64,000 nucleotides of DNA from Cyprinodon diabolis (GCA_030533445.1 CM060078.1:19802591-19866590); one strand, 5' to 3'. Shown: positions 35,270 through 46,560, counted from the stretch's first letter. Numbers and translations: made by a program. Notes: generated from the letters alone by a model not told the origin.

Positions 35270-36050
35270 CACAGGAAATAAAAGGCGCGAGCTAGCAGAA
35301 GCTAGCTCTGGGGACTCTCTTGCTCTGAATGATTCTTGGCACATGCCGTTGGCTCCGGAGCCAACTACCCGACGCTTCTGAGCAGCCGTTTAGCAGGCTG
35401 CTTTCGCACAGCAGGGTGGGCCTTCTCAACTCCTATTGTCTGTTATCGGCTCAGATCTCCAAGCGGCTTCGGCCCTGTTTGGAGATTCAGGCTGAACTCC
35501 CCCTTTTTTTTTTCCTGGTATTTCCTTGGATGTTTTTCATGTATTTTTTTTTTCATTGTCTTTTCTCAGTCATACATTATAAAAGGAAGTGCTTTTAAGT
35601 TGCTTGTGGTGGATCTTCTCTGTCCGATCCATAAGGTCAGTGTGGCTTTGTCTGATACTCTCTTTCTTGCGTTTTTCCTCTCTTTGTGGGTTTCACTGTC
35701 TTGCACAGCTTGCTGCTCTGACGCTCATCCAGCTTGTTTTGTGCCACGCCACTTCCCCCTTTTTTTTTTTGATGTCAGTTTTCCACACGTCTTCAACTAT
35801 TTCCTTAGAGACGCCTGGACGCTGGTTTTCGGGCTTCATCTCCACCGGCTGACATTAAACAGGAGTGTTCTCAGTGTGCTCAGTCTGTCCGTCGGTTGGC
35901 TTCTCTCCGTCTCCGCCTGACTCTCTCGTATGTGTTCTCTGTGCCTCTCGTCCAGCTCTCTTGTGTGCAATGTACGACCCTCCCTCGCTCCCCTCCTTCC
36001 ATCTCCTCCTCCTTGCTGGCTGTAAGATCCAGACTAATCGCTGTTGCTGA
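35270..36050 (+). promoter_or_regulatory. CpG-richer, pyrimidine-rich intronic stretch
   Basis: The part 35280-35480 has about ten CpGs in 200 bases, well above the surrounding intron. It follows an AAATAAAAGGCGCGAGC sequence that could serve as a weak TATA-like element. The part 35480-36010 is strongly T/C-rich. Whether it is an alternative promoter, an enhancer or an old repeat cannot be decided. The long open frame here (35336-35920) is a by-product of T/C-rich composition. Confidence 0.25.
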
Positions 36051-36953
36051 ATTATACATCCAAGTGAATAGCTGAGATGGCTGTCCACTGCTTAATGTCT
36101 GTGTACTGTGTTTGTATCATACTCAAAGTCTGCTGTTACACTGCTGCAATGGCTATACCCTCTGGGTTTTTCAGAGTTTGTTAAGCTGAACTTTAAAGTT
36201 TCAAGGCATGTAGCTGGTACTTTGGAGCCCTTGCAGTTCGCCACCAATAAATAGAAGAATAAACCACATTTTCTAATGGCTTAACTCTGGGCGTAGATGC
36301 CTTAGTGCCTTGCAAAAGCGTTTATACCCAATTAACTTTTTTTTCTCCAGATTAATCGGGTTAAAGTCAAAAAACACCAACTGAATTCAGTGACAGATGT
36401 TCTGGGAAAAAGGCAGGGTAATGTTTTTGTATATCACATTTCAGTACATGGACAATTCAAAGATGATAAAATAAAATAAAAATAAAAGCAGAATAAAACC
36501 AAAATATTTGTAAAAAATAAAAGAACTGGACCACAGAAAAGCAGGTAGAGAAGAAAATACAACAATTGGATGGCCGTAAATACCATGAAATATTGTGATT
36601 AAAATCTTAACTCTTTATGTTTCATCCCTAATGTAGGATTTGTGGGCCAGCTTTAAAGTGAACCTTTGTCCTAGTCTTAAGCTTTTTGCACTTTTTGAGG
36701 TTTTCCACCTGTGAGGGAATGAGTTAAGCTCATTTCAACATTAAAATTCATTTTCATCAACTTCACCACCTTCGTTGTAGAAAAGGATCCACTTAGCATG
36801 ATACTTACTTTACCCTATTAAATGTGGGATGGTGTACACGGATGATATGGAGTCAGTTTTACTCCACACGACGCAGTGTGGATATTGACAAACAAATTCT
36901 CACTTTAGTCCTTCAAAGAAAACCAATAGGACTAAAGGCCGTTTTATCGGGAT
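36051..36953. other. mdfic: mdfic intron 3, nothing recognised
   Basis: AT-rich sequence. The blocks TTGCAAAAGCGTTTATACCC and AGATTAATCGGGTTAAAGTC near 36312-36370 hint at an old degraded repeat without definable ends. Confidence 0.35.
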
Positions 36954-37311
36954 TAGGGCTACAACTAATGATCATTTATGCAAATGAATTCATCTGTCGA
37001 TTATTTTTGGTTCAATCGATTAATAATCGGATAGCTAAAGGTTCCTTAAAGAAGACTTTTTGCAAAATTAAACAAGGTGAACTAACATTCTTCCAGTTCT
37101 GGATAGAACATACTGACATACAAAAAAGATTTTTATCTTAAAATGCAAAATGTTTTGTATCACTGCTGCTCAAGGTGGGGCGCTCTGTCAACTGAAGGCA
37201 TGTTTTAGAGTCTCTATACTCCAGTTAACGATTAATCGATTACTAAAATGGTTGACAATCATTCCAATATTTAATTAATCACGATTAATCCGATTAATTC
37301 ATTCAGCCCTA
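36954..37311 (+). mobile_element. hAT-type MITE, 358 bp, GGGCTGCAACTAA family
   Basis: The ends are TAGGGCTACAACTAATGATC and the mirror ATTCATTCAGCCCTA. The flanks are ATCGGGAT and ATTGGGAT, an 8 bp duplication with one C-to-T change at a CpG. The interior has AATCGATTAATAATCGG and GGTTCCTTAAAGAAGAC, shared with the other copies. It is the best-preserved short member in the window. Confidence 0.82.
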
Positions 37312-37728
37312 ATTGGGATGTCAGAATAAAAACAATTTGCCTTGCATTTCTAGCTATATTTACCGATTGTCCTTCCCTAGCAATGTATGACTCCAGCTCC
37401 TCCAAAGTTACCTTGTGCCTCTTGGCTTTTTGTCTGTTCTGTCCCTTTTTTGTGTCAGTTTAGGCGAAGAGTCATGGCTTTGATGATTTACATGGCTTCT
37501 AAGTAGGTTGGAGTATTGCTTTGATACTTAACCCCCTTTTAAGTTTGGACATAACGTGTTTCCTGATGTCTCTGCTGTGTCTTTGTTCTTTACGGTGCTG
37601 TTTTTTCAGAAATCTAACCCAAAAAGATCTTCAGAGAACACCTAGATAGCTAGCAAGATTAAGTTGCACACGTATTACAAGTTATATAGCACAGAGTAAT
37701 CATATTCCACCTTACAGCTTGAACAATA

Positions 37729-37788
<60 letters not shown>

Positions 37789-38638
37789 TATGTTTTGCAT
37801 AGTCCACAAGCACAACTAAAAATGTGCAGTTGTAAAGTTAACGAATATGTAAAACTTCAAGGGGTATGAATACTTTTGCTAGGCTCTGCATGTCTTCATG
37901 CATTTTCCATCTCTGACCGTGTTGTGGCCTAAGATAAGGATAATAAGATGCATGCAAACTTAAAGCTTCCACTCGGACACGTATCCAGCTCCTTCCCGTT
38001 TCATATTCCTCTCGCTATCTTGTTTATATCAGCCTGTGCTTCTGGTCAGCTCTGCAGCCCTCAGCACTAGAAAACTACAGGAGGGGTGGGGGAATCCTTT
38101 CTACTTTGATTAATCAAACATGAACATTCAGCAGGCCTCCGTTCGCCTTCCCTATTCTGTCCTCCACACTCTGCACCTTTTTTTTTCTCTCTTTCCCTCT
38201 AACCCAATCAGTAACAGGCACTTCTGACGGCTGTAGATGGGCTGATGAAAGTCATGCAAATGCAGCCTGTTTGTAATGCTATTTTTCCCCGCATCCATCC
38301 ACATCATGTCTCTTTAACACTCCAAAGCGGTGGCGCGGCTCTGAACTCTGATCAAAAAAAGAAACAGCTGCGAGGAAATTGTGCCAGGTTCACTTTCAGA
38401 AGGTCTCATAGTGCAACCGCAGAACTTCTTCAAACTTCTTGTGTGCTGAAAAGGGGAGAACAATGTTATTTTTGTGCATGTACATCTTATTTTTCTGTTT
38501 ATCCTTATGTTTTCCAATTCAGATTTCCATCTATACACCATATTTTGCAACTTTTTTATACCCGCTACACTTTTTTCACAATACCCTCTACACTGTGATT
38601 TTTGGGGATTTTTTTTATAGAATATATATATGTATATA
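37312..38638. other. mdfic: mdfic intron 3, no gene
   Basis: Apart from the AT array at 37731 nothing is recognised. The block AAGGGGTATGAATACTTTTGC at 37858-37878 matches a widespread fish repeat motif, so a degraded repeat may end there. Confidence 0.35.
37731..37786. repeat. (AT)n microsatellite
   Basis: An uninterrupted AT dinucleotide array of 56 bases. Confidence 0.97.
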
Positions 38639-40242
38639 CAGTGGGGCAAAAAAGTATTTAGTCAGCCACCAATAGTGCAAGTTCTCCCACTCAAAAAGAT
38701 GAGAGAGGCCGGTAATTTTCATCATAGATATACCTCAACTATGAGAGACAAAATGAGAAAAAAAAATCCAGAAAATCACATTGTCTGATTTTTAGAGAAT
38801 TTATTTGCAAAATATGGTGGAAAATAAGTATTTGGTCAATAACAAAAGTTCATCTCAATACTTTGTTACATACCCTTTGTTGGCAATGACAGAGATCAAA
38901 CATTTTCTGTAAGTCTTCACAAGGTTTTCACACACTGTTGCTGGTATTTTGGCCCATTCCTCCATGCAGATCTCCTCTAGAGCAGTGATGTTCTGGGGCT
39001 GTCGCTGGGCAACACGGACTTTCAACTCCCTCCAAAGATTTTCTATGGGGTTGAGATCTGGAGACTGGCTAGGCCACTCCAGGACCTTGAAATGCTTCTT
39101 ACGAAGCCACTCCTTCGTTACCCGGGCGATGTGTTTGGGATCATTGTCATGCTGAAAGACCCAGCCACGTTTCATCTTCAATGCCCTTGCTGATGGAAGG
39201 AGGTTTTCACTCAAAATTTGACGATACATGGCCCCATTCATTCTTTCCTTCACACGGATAAGTCGTCCTGGTCCCTTAGCAGAAAAACAGCCCCAAAGCA
39301 TGATGTTTCCACCCCCATGCTTCACTGTAGGTATGGTGTTCTTTGGATGCAACTCAGGTCTCTCTCCCCTTCAAACACGACGAGTAGAGTTTTTACCAAA
39401 AAGTTCTATTTTGGCTTCATCTGACCATATGATATTCTCCCAGTCATCGTCTGGATCATCCAAAGGCTCTCTAGCAAACTTGAGACGGGCCTTGACATGT
39501 ACTGGCTTAAGCAGGGGGAGGCGTCTGGCACTGCAGGATTTGAGTCCCTGGCGGCGTAGTGTGTTACTGATGGTAGCCTTTGTTACTTTGGTCCCAGCTC
39601 TCTGCAGGTCATTCACTAGGTCCCCCCGTGTGGTTCTGGGATTTTTACTCACCGTTCTTGTGATCATTTTGACCCCACGGGGGGAGATCTTGCGTGGAGC
39701 CCCAGATCGAGGAAGATTATCAGTGGTCTTGTATGTTTTCCATTTTCTAATAGTTGATCCCACAGTTGATTTCTTCACACCAAGCTGTTTACCTATTGCA
39801 GATTCAGACTTCCCAGCCTGGTGCAGGTCTATAATTTTGTTTCAGGTGTCCTTTGACAGCTCTCTAGTTTTAGCCATGGTGGAGTTTAGAGTGTGACTGT
39901 TTGAGGTTGTGGACAGGTGTCTTTTATACTGATAACGGGTTCAAACAGGTGCCATTAATGAAGGTAACGAGTGGAGGACAGAGGAGCCTCTTACAGAAGA
40001 AGTTACAGGTCTGTGAGAGCCAGAAATCTTGCTTGTTTGTAACTGACCAAATACTTATTTTCCACCATATTTTGCAAATAAATTCTTTAAAAATCAGACA
40101 ATGTGATTTTCTGGATTTTTTTTCTCATTTTGTCTCTCATAGTTGAGGTATATCTATGATGAAAATTACTGGCCTCTCTCATCTTTTTAAGTGGGAGAAC
40201 TTGCACTATTGGTGGCTGACTAAATACTTTTTTGCCCCACTG
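38639..40242 (-). mobile_element. Tc1-like element, DD34E type, copy 2 (reversed)
   Basis: A 1604 bp element bounded by CAGTGGGGCAAAAAAG and its mirror, with TA on both sides, inserted next to a short ATATATGTATA stretch. The inverted repeats are about 200 bases. It lies antisense in mdfic intron 3 and is a close relative of 6050-7655. Confidence 0.94.
38855..39877 (-). pseudogene. Tc1 (DD34E) transposase with two stop codons
   Basis: The start codon complement is at 39875-39877 ([11 protein letters not shown]). The reading frame is continuous over about 340 codons with no frameshift. It has two in-frame TGA codons: one 11 codons in (39842-39844, where copy 1 has CGA) and one at 39371-39373, where copy 1 has TGG. 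Both changes are single-base transitions. HTH, AT-hook-like and DD34E motifs (WSDEAK, FQHDND, NPIENLW) are all present. It is better preserved than copy 1, which suggests it is younger or less decayed. Confidence 0.93.
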
Positions 40243-40519
40243 TAAGTAGCTCTCTGACGCAACCTGCATTAGTCTGTAATTTTATTCGAAGTTTTCTGTC
40301 TAGGGGAGCATTAAAAATGAAAAAGAGGATATGAAAAATGTCCCTTTTTTTCTTCATAGCAGCTCTCCTTCACTCCTTTCTATCTTTTGCTCCCTTTACA
40401 TATTAGCATCCCACAGCATAATGCTGCCATCACCAACTGTTGATTTTGGTATGTTTGCAGAATTGTTAGATAATTAATTGCAACATGAATTAATCACAAG
40501 TAATTACTTTATCTTCAAC

Positions 40520-40964
40520 TGTTAGGTTTAAACACCAAACACCTTATTCAACCTGCACAAAAGAAAGACACAGAGAATTGAGTATAATTTACTTGCAAGG
40601 AGAGGGGATCAGAAACTGCATTCAGTTACAATCTCCAACCCACTCTGAAGCAGTCTCTGCACTCCAAGCTTTTTATTAAGGAACACCCTGGCTACAATGT
40701 GGTTCCGACTGCTAAAAGGGAGGGGGGGGTGAACCCAGTCGGAACCAGAATTTCTGTATAACTTCATACAACATCATAAGATAAGGAGAGCTTCCACTCC
40801 TTATCCGGTGCTAGTGTGTACAGCTCCCCGTTTTCTCCAGCTTGTGACCTTCAGCATTCTTCTGCACAGACTTAGCAAAACATTAGTACACAGCAAGCAA
40901 GTAAATGATTAAATGATTAAAGGAATATGATTAAAGTAGAATAACTTGTACAATTAATCCAACA
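40520..40964 (-). repeat. Provirus 3' LTR (445 bp)
   Basis: It matches 46994-47474 almost base for base. The differences I see are one substitution (CTGCACTCC against CTGCTCTCC), one G in a G-run, and a 36-base net length difference near the far end (near 40900). On the minus strand it contains AATAAA (in CCTTAATAAAAAGC), the likely polyadenylation signal. Confidence 0.93.
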
Positions 40965-40974
40965 TTTCCCTCCT
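40965..40974 (-). promoter_or_regulatory. Polypurine tract
   Basis: On the minus strand AGGAGGGAAA lies immediately before the 3' LTR, the standard place for the plus-strand DNA primer of a retrovirus. Confidence 0.75.
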
Positions 40975-41079
40975 GTTTATTCACTTTAAGCTATTTATTT
41001 TATCATTCAGTCGTTACTTCTTTTCAGATTTTCAACTATGAAATCATTTTTAGCTAAAAAGGGTACACTCAGAGGTACT

Positions 41080-42377
41080 TTAAACTGATGGGTTATTGTT
41101 ATTGGAATTAGGATATAAGTCAGGAAAATGTAAAGAGATTTCATCCCCTTCGTTGTCTTCATCATCCGATGGGTATTTATCAGTGGGCATGAGGGCATAC
41201 ATTTCTGCTTTCACGGGTTGTATTGCTGTGGTAATTAGTCTATTTAGCAGCGCTCTAACACATGGAATACAACAACATCCACATAAGGTCAAGATGGCGG
41301 CAAATACAGCTATAGACATTAAGATAGAAAGCACCAATTGTTTGTATTTACCAAAAATGTCTACAAATCCATCCCACAGTTTTGTGTCAACTCCAGAATG
41401 GTCTTTCATTTTGCTGTTAAGAGAGCGAAGGCCTTCAAGGGCCTTTGTGAGGCTGCCATCAGCAGCGGTGTTGTTGGGAATAAAGGTGCAACACTGATCT
41501 CCAAAAATAGAGCACACACCACCTTTTTCAGCTAACAACATGTCAACAGCAATACGGTTCTGGAAAGCCATCAGAGGGGTAGCTGACAATTGTTCATGGA
41601 CGGCGGAGAAGCCTTGTTCTGTTCTATTTCCCAGCCTCTGGACGTTATAGTGGACGTAGTTGATCCTGTCTACATTTTTATTTATAGTACACCACCAGCA
41701 TAAGAAAGATTCAAATCCTGCAGAAACTTGATTGGCTAGTTTATACTCATCAGGAATACCTCTGGGTACACCAATGCTATCAATATAAGTAGGGTCATCT
41801 CCACTCCATGCATTTTCAGATGCCCTCCTCCTTCTAGTATGCCCTTGGGCAGAAGTAAGAATCCCTTGTATCTCATTTTCTTTTTGTGTAACATTTGCAG
41901 GGCACAAATACAATGTCCAACATGGATCGGTTCCACTAGACCGTGCACATATAAATGAGGAGGAACAGCCTTCCTTCTCAAGGGGTTCTGCTGTGGAGTT
42001 TATTGTCATAGTGAAAACTTTGGAGACATGGTTAACAGTGAACCCTGATATTCTACTCATCCATTTTTTAGCTAAAGGTGTCCATCCATACCATCCCTTT
42101 TCCACTGTCCAGTGGTTCTAAACACGTCTCCCCAACCATTATGAGTTGTTTGAACTACGCAAGGAAATACGTAGAAATCATAACCTCGCCAATTTCCCGG
42201 GTCATGTTTAAATCTTTGCGAGAATGTTTGAAAAGGAATAGTCACCAAACTGATTACTCTAGTAAAGTTATAGCAGAGATAGATGTCCCTTTTACAAATA
42301 GCTGGATCATGGGGGCAACAAGAATCCTTGCCCTGAGTGAGAGCTAAAGACAAAACTAATATGAATAATCGCAACAT
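41080..42377 (-). pseudogene. env: Retroviral envelope gene, one frameshift near the N-terminus
   Basis: The first part (42377 to 42072, 101 codons) begins with a hydrophobic signal peptide (MLRLFILVLSLALTQG). A frame change near 42100 passes to a 341-codon frame that runs to 41080 without a stop. Features in it are N-glycosylation sites, a basic cleavage site (TRRRRA, near 41835), and an immunosuppressive-type helix followed by CSIFGDQCC near 41500. That last motif fits CX6CC, diagnostic of gamma-type Env with a covalent SU-TM link. A long hydrophobic membrane anchor (about 41250-41330) and a short acidic tail follow. The gene resembles the percomorph-fish env group by these features (inference). 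It is broken as sequenced, so no functional product is claimed. Confidence 0.88.
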
Positions 42378-42639
42378 TATCTAGGTTCAAACTTCAAAAA
42401 GTGTTCTATGGATAAGCTTTTACACAATGGTCTACTTCCTATGACCTCTCGGCAGAGTTGTGGACAATCTTCACCAGTTTGAGATGGTTGTATACTAAAA
42501 ATACAACCCCCTTTGTACGATGGACTTCCTCTGAAGGTCGGTGGAGGAGACCAAATGTGTATTCTATAACAGGTACCACAGTAGAATTACTAGAGTGCTA
42601 AGCAGTACGGTAAGGTTCCAGAGAATAATTAAGAAAGTG

Positions 42640-42960
42640 ATTTTACTCATTACTCATCTGATCTAACTATCACTTTCTTGCAATCCATTTAGAAAACAAA
42701 TCTATTATAACTAAACAGAATTTTTTACCTTCGCTTGGATTTAGTTCAATAAAATCCATATATATGAACTGGAAAGCATAAATAGGTTTAGGGAAATCAC
42801 CTTTTTAGGTCTTAAATTTCCTTGAAGATTATGTTTAGCACATATTAGACATGCTTTTTAGACATGCCTTACAAAAGTTTTTTGCATAGAATATAAATCC
42901 ATATGCTGTATAATGATGCTCAATGCTCAATCAATCCTACAATCCCTCCGTTTGAGACAT
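42640..42960 (-). pseudogene. pol: Retroviral integrase remnant
   Basis: On the minus strand, frames broken by stops contain a zinc-finger-like C-x2-C (FCKACLK), then KPIYAFQFIYMDFIEL and CLVIIDLFSKWIA. These correspond to the integrase N-terminal finger and the start of the catalytic core with its first Asp. The rest of the core, the other catalytic residues and all reverse transcriptase are missing. Order relative to env is normal. Confidence 0.7.
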
Positions 42961-43269
42961 GAGTAAAAAAATCATGACTCAATATAGCAGCCCATTTAAA
43001 GGAATTTTCATTTGAAAGGATTGGTTTATGTTCTGGTCACATATAGGTAGGTTTGCATAGGGACCATAGGGACATCATTAACATAGATTTTATCTTACGT
43101 GGATTTCCACACAGTCTATAAGTAAATTAGTGCAAAACATTAACGAAATGATGCCACATGGATCTTAAGATAGTTTGGCTGATTAACATGTTTGTTTCGT
43201 TGAATGTTATCCCCACTTCACATGTATTTAGTAAGAAATGTTATGTTTAATGCAATGTTACGATAAAAT

Positions 43270-43636
43270 TAGGACAGCAACTAACAATTATTTTGCAAAT
43301 CGATCAGTCTATCGTTAATTCTTTCGATTAATTGGATAGCCAAAGGTTCTATAAAGGAGATTACTAATGACATTAAACCAGGTGAAACCAAAACAAAGAG
43401 CTCCGGACGGAAAGTATTGACAGACAAAAACATTTTACAATCGTATTTGCAAAATGTTTATAAATTTATTTTACAGTTTTGGTATGATTACTGATCCAAG
43501 TGTGTTCTGTCGGGGAAAGCCAGATTTTACATGTATATTATGTTTTAGAGTCTCTATACTCCATTTAATGATGAATCACTAAATTTATTTACGAATATGC
43601 AAATAATCAATTAATATGATTCATGTTTTCAGCCAC
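43270..43636 (+). mobile_element. GGGCTGCAACTAA-family MITE inside the provirus
   Basis: It begins TAGGACAGCAACTAACAATT and ends near GTTTTCAGCCACA. Inside are AATCGATCAGTCTATCG, GATAGCCAAAGGTTC and GTTTTAGAGTCTCTATACTCC, all shared with 36954-37311. It is considerably degraded. It replaces part of the region where pol should be. Confidence 0.7.
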
Positions 43637-43639
43637 AGA

Positions 43640-44126
43640 TGAAATACATGAGATGGGCGACACAGAGTACCTACAGCCCAGATGTTCAACTTTAATAGTG
43701 AAGTTATTATTTTAATGAATGTATTATTTTGCTTGATACAGAGAGAGCATAGTAGGTAAAAATATAAGAGTGGGGTTTAACTCTGCACGATTCTATATAT
43801 TCAGAAGAAAGTACTGTATTTACCTTCTGTCTCAGTTGTGCAAATGAAACCATTTACAAAGTGGAAAACAGTCCTAATTCCACATTCATCAGAGCCGGTG
43901 ATACTTCAACATTGATAAACAGCATCTAGTGAGTGTAGTGCTTATAAAATGTTTATTAATGTAGCAAAATGCTCCTTTTCTCTTTAAACAATGAATTCCT
44001 CTCATCAGTACTGATGCTCACGTCAATCATAAAAAAGGGCATACATATTGCATAGCACCAATGACACCAGACCAATAGTGTCCCTACCAAAATTCAAATC
44101 AAACCTAAGCCCTTGGGTACCATCCT
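43640..44126. other. Provirus interior, no coding sequence recognised
   Basis: Expected to hold reverse transcriptase, but no RT motif (such as YxDD) is found in any frame. Confidence 0.45.
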
Positions 44127-44780
44127 TCATTGCAGCGCCCTTTTTTTTTTTTTATATAGTTTTTTAATCCAAGTAAGTTTTTCATAGTCTTTATCAGGAC
44201 CTGGAGAGTCTTTGTACCACATGGTAATGTGTAGGTCATTCGGGTCCATGGACTGCTGTACAGTTCGAACAGACTGTCTTCCCTCCTGAAGCAGCGCTTC
44301 TCCGATGTTTAAAGGAGGTTTGTTGGGAAAGTCCAGAGTGTAATGGTAATGTGGGATGCCCAGCCTCTGTATAACTATGGTATTAATGGGTTTTCCCATT
44401 CGTTTTATCAGAATCCCAGAGTCAGTGGGGATTAAGGCTAAGCAAAGCATGGCTAGAGCATCCCTGCCTATGAGGTTAACTGGACATTCAGGTAAAGTCA
44501 GTACAGACAGCCTGCAGGAGAGTCCTTCAGGGTCTCTCAACCACACAGGCTGGATCTCCTGCACAGCCTTTAAATGACCTTGAGCTGATCGGACTATGAC
44601 AGTCACAGGTCCTTGGCCAGCACCTGGAATTTGTTGTTTAACAGTTGTTCTGCATGCACCACTGTCACACAGGAAAACTGTTGGGGTGCCATTCACATGT
44701 ATAGTTAATACAACTATTCCTTATTTGTGCACATTAATTATGTTTTTGATAAAAATGCTTTGGCTAAAATGCCATCAGAA
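44127..44780 (-). pseudogene. pro: Retroviral aspartic protease region
   Basis: The frame 44696-44127 encodes TVFLCDSGACRT, the retropepsin active-site loop with D-S-G instead of the usual D-T-G. About 75 residues later comes CPVNLIGRDALAM, the conserved LIGRD second signature of retropepsins. After the protease the frame continues (about 90 residues) as a pol-like linker with a Lys-rich end, then stops. It is not followed by reverse transcriptase. The frame itself is open over 189 codons. Confidence 0.82.
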
Positions 44781-44889
44781 CGCTGATAAATAGAGAGGAA
44801 AAAGGGACAAGAAGAGAGGGACAAAACCTAGAACAAATAATGGATGTCTATTCTATTAACATTTCTTTATCTGTAGAATGGGACTGTCT

Positions 44890-44970
44890 TATAGGTTTTC
44901 TTGTCAGGGGGCCCCCTGCCTGTCCATGCCTAGGGCCCCAAATTTCCCAAATCCGCCCCTGCCTATAGAC
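44890..44970. repeat. hAT-type MITE end inside the provirus
   Basis: The segment TCAGGGGGCCCCCTGCC and ...AATCCGCCCCTGCC resembles the CAGGGGCGG repeat ends at 589 and 1772. Short and degraded. Confidence 0.4.
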
Positions 44971-44972
44971 CA

Positions 44973-45330
44973 TTATGACAGGAAAAAATGATTTTCAGCT
45001 GGCCCCTGACCCGCCAAAGGATTGGGCAGCTCAATTAAAGGAAACACCTCAGTGTCAGGTTTGGGTTCAGGGGCTGGCTGTGGGGAGATTAAGCCTCCCC
45101 CCATATCTTTTGACCAAGCCCCCACAGGTCCCCCAGAACGGGTAACCCTTGTGGAGGTGCTGGGCGTAGGAGAATAAGCCGGTGGATTCTCAACTTTAGG
45201 AGCTGGCAAGACTGGGGCTGAAGCAGAAGCAGCAGCAGCACCAAGTTCATTTGGGTCTTGCTATAAAGCTGCTTTTGCAGCTGCTTGTGCTCGCTGTAAC
45301 AATGCTGATTATGGACCTACAGATAAATCA
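44973..45330 (-). pseudogene. gag: gag fragment with PPxY late-domain motif
   Basis: An Ala/Pro-rich frame contains VENPPAYSPTPS, a PPxY motif used by retroviral Gag to recruit budding machinery, then VFPLIELPNPLAGQGP, like a p12-to-capsid junction. It ends at 44973. In normal order this part precedes capsid and nucleocapsid, yet here it lies 3' of the nucleocapsid-like segment at 45649. Confidence 0.6.
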
Positions 45331-45648
45331 TCTTTACGATGGGTATGTGTGAGGGTATGGGTTCTTTTATTGTGGTTCTGCAGACTCCTGTATCACACAA
45401 AATTTAACAGGAGTGCCCTGGACCATCAGAACTATTTCTGGTCTATATTTTTCTTTAAAAAACAAAACAAACAAATCTTCTAGGTTTAAGACATCCATAT
45501 TTTCTATATTATATTATAGAAAATATTATTATATATTTATATATATTATTATATATTATTATATTATATCCATATTATCTCTAATAGAAAATGGCTGCTC
45601 ATCTAGTCATGCTGAGCTTCCTATTTTTGTGGTTTACTTCGACAGTGT
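45331..45648. other. Provirus interior, AT-rich, nothing recognised
   Basis: It contains a low-complexity TATTATATA stretch at about 45499-45580. No coding similarity is seen. Confidence 0.5.
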
Positions 45649-46274
45649 CTAGCTATGTGGCCTTTTTTTACATGACCAACACAATCTGGAATTATCAGTT
45701 GAGTGTGATCCAAAGCCTCTTCCCCTTACACGGCCTCGACCTCTGCCTCGGCCTCTACCTCTGGACTGCTGATAAAACACAGTGTCCTCTTCCTCCTGAT
45801 AAAACACAGTGGATTCTTTATTGTTATTCTTTTTACTTTTTATGACTTTCTCTGCATGCAGGGCGTGATTTATATACTTTTGGAGTGTTCCACCACTCAT
45901 CTCTATGTGGTGACGATTTACCCATTCTTGAATTATACATTCTTCCACATCCTTCTTTGGAGAGGGAATTCCTTCTACTGCTTTTCTTTGTCTCTTCTCT
46001 CTCTTCTCTCTGTCCTGCTAATTTCATCCAGACCATGGTTTGCATGTAACCTTCTTTTGCCATCATAGTGTCTTTATTTTTGTTTTTTGTTTTTATTTTT
46101 TGTTGCAATTCCTTTATGTTTGTGGTGCTCAATTTGCCATTAAAACCGTAGTTTTTTTATCCAGTAACACAACGGTTCTACCGCCGCTGGGTCATCATTT
46201 TCAACTACTTTCCAATCTTTACACTGGAGTTCTTCTAATAACGACTGTTTTTCTTTACTTTGCCCTTTTCCCAT
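45649..46274 (-). pseudogene. gag: gag remnants: matrix start and nucleocapsid-like end
   Basis: An ATG complement at 46272-46274 opens MGKGQSKEKQSLLEELQ, an N-myristoylation-type Gag start, and stops after about 44 codons. Further frames carry a charged AGQREEREETKK segment, EWVNRHHIEMSGGTLQ, then a Gly-Arg repeat (SRGRGRGRGRGRVRGRG) and RLCWSCKK, a half zinc knuckle. The pieces are in several frames with stops and most of capsid is missing. Confidence 0.65.
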
Positions 46275-46488
46275 TTTGAACTAAATTTGGGCCCAGTGGG
46301 TTTTCAACACCTGTCGTGTTCTAAACACTGGGGCTTCAGACAAGATGGTGATCAACTACTTTTCGTGGTAAAACTCACTTCAACCTTTACAGGTGGAGTT
46401 TTCTTGTCTACAAACATCCACAAAAGCTCACCATTTAACCCTTGTCTTTTTGGTATGAAATACAGATATCTAGTGATATCTATATTTC

Positions 46489-46492
<4 letters not shown>

Positions 46493-46521
<29 letters not shown>
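46493..46521. repeat. (CA)n microsatellite
   Basis: A perfect CA dinucleotide run in the provirus leader. Confidence 0.95.
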
Positions 46522-46524
<3 letters not shown>

Positions 46525-46560
46525 GCAGTTAACTTTTACCGTTTACTTTATTTTAAACAC

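Noticed and set aside
35336..35920. 194-codon open frame on the plus strand
   Set aside because: Phe/Leu/Ser-rich translation of a T/C-rich tract with no domain and no splice support. Best explained by composition.
39228..39896. 222-codon open frame on the plus strand
   Set aside because: It is the antisense shadow of the reversed Tc1 transposase at 38855-39877.
41080..42377. env as a domesticated host gene
   Set aside because: It is flanked by near-identical LTRs with a clean target duplication and has a frameshift, so it is scored as a recent, broken provirus gene. Retained as a finding only.
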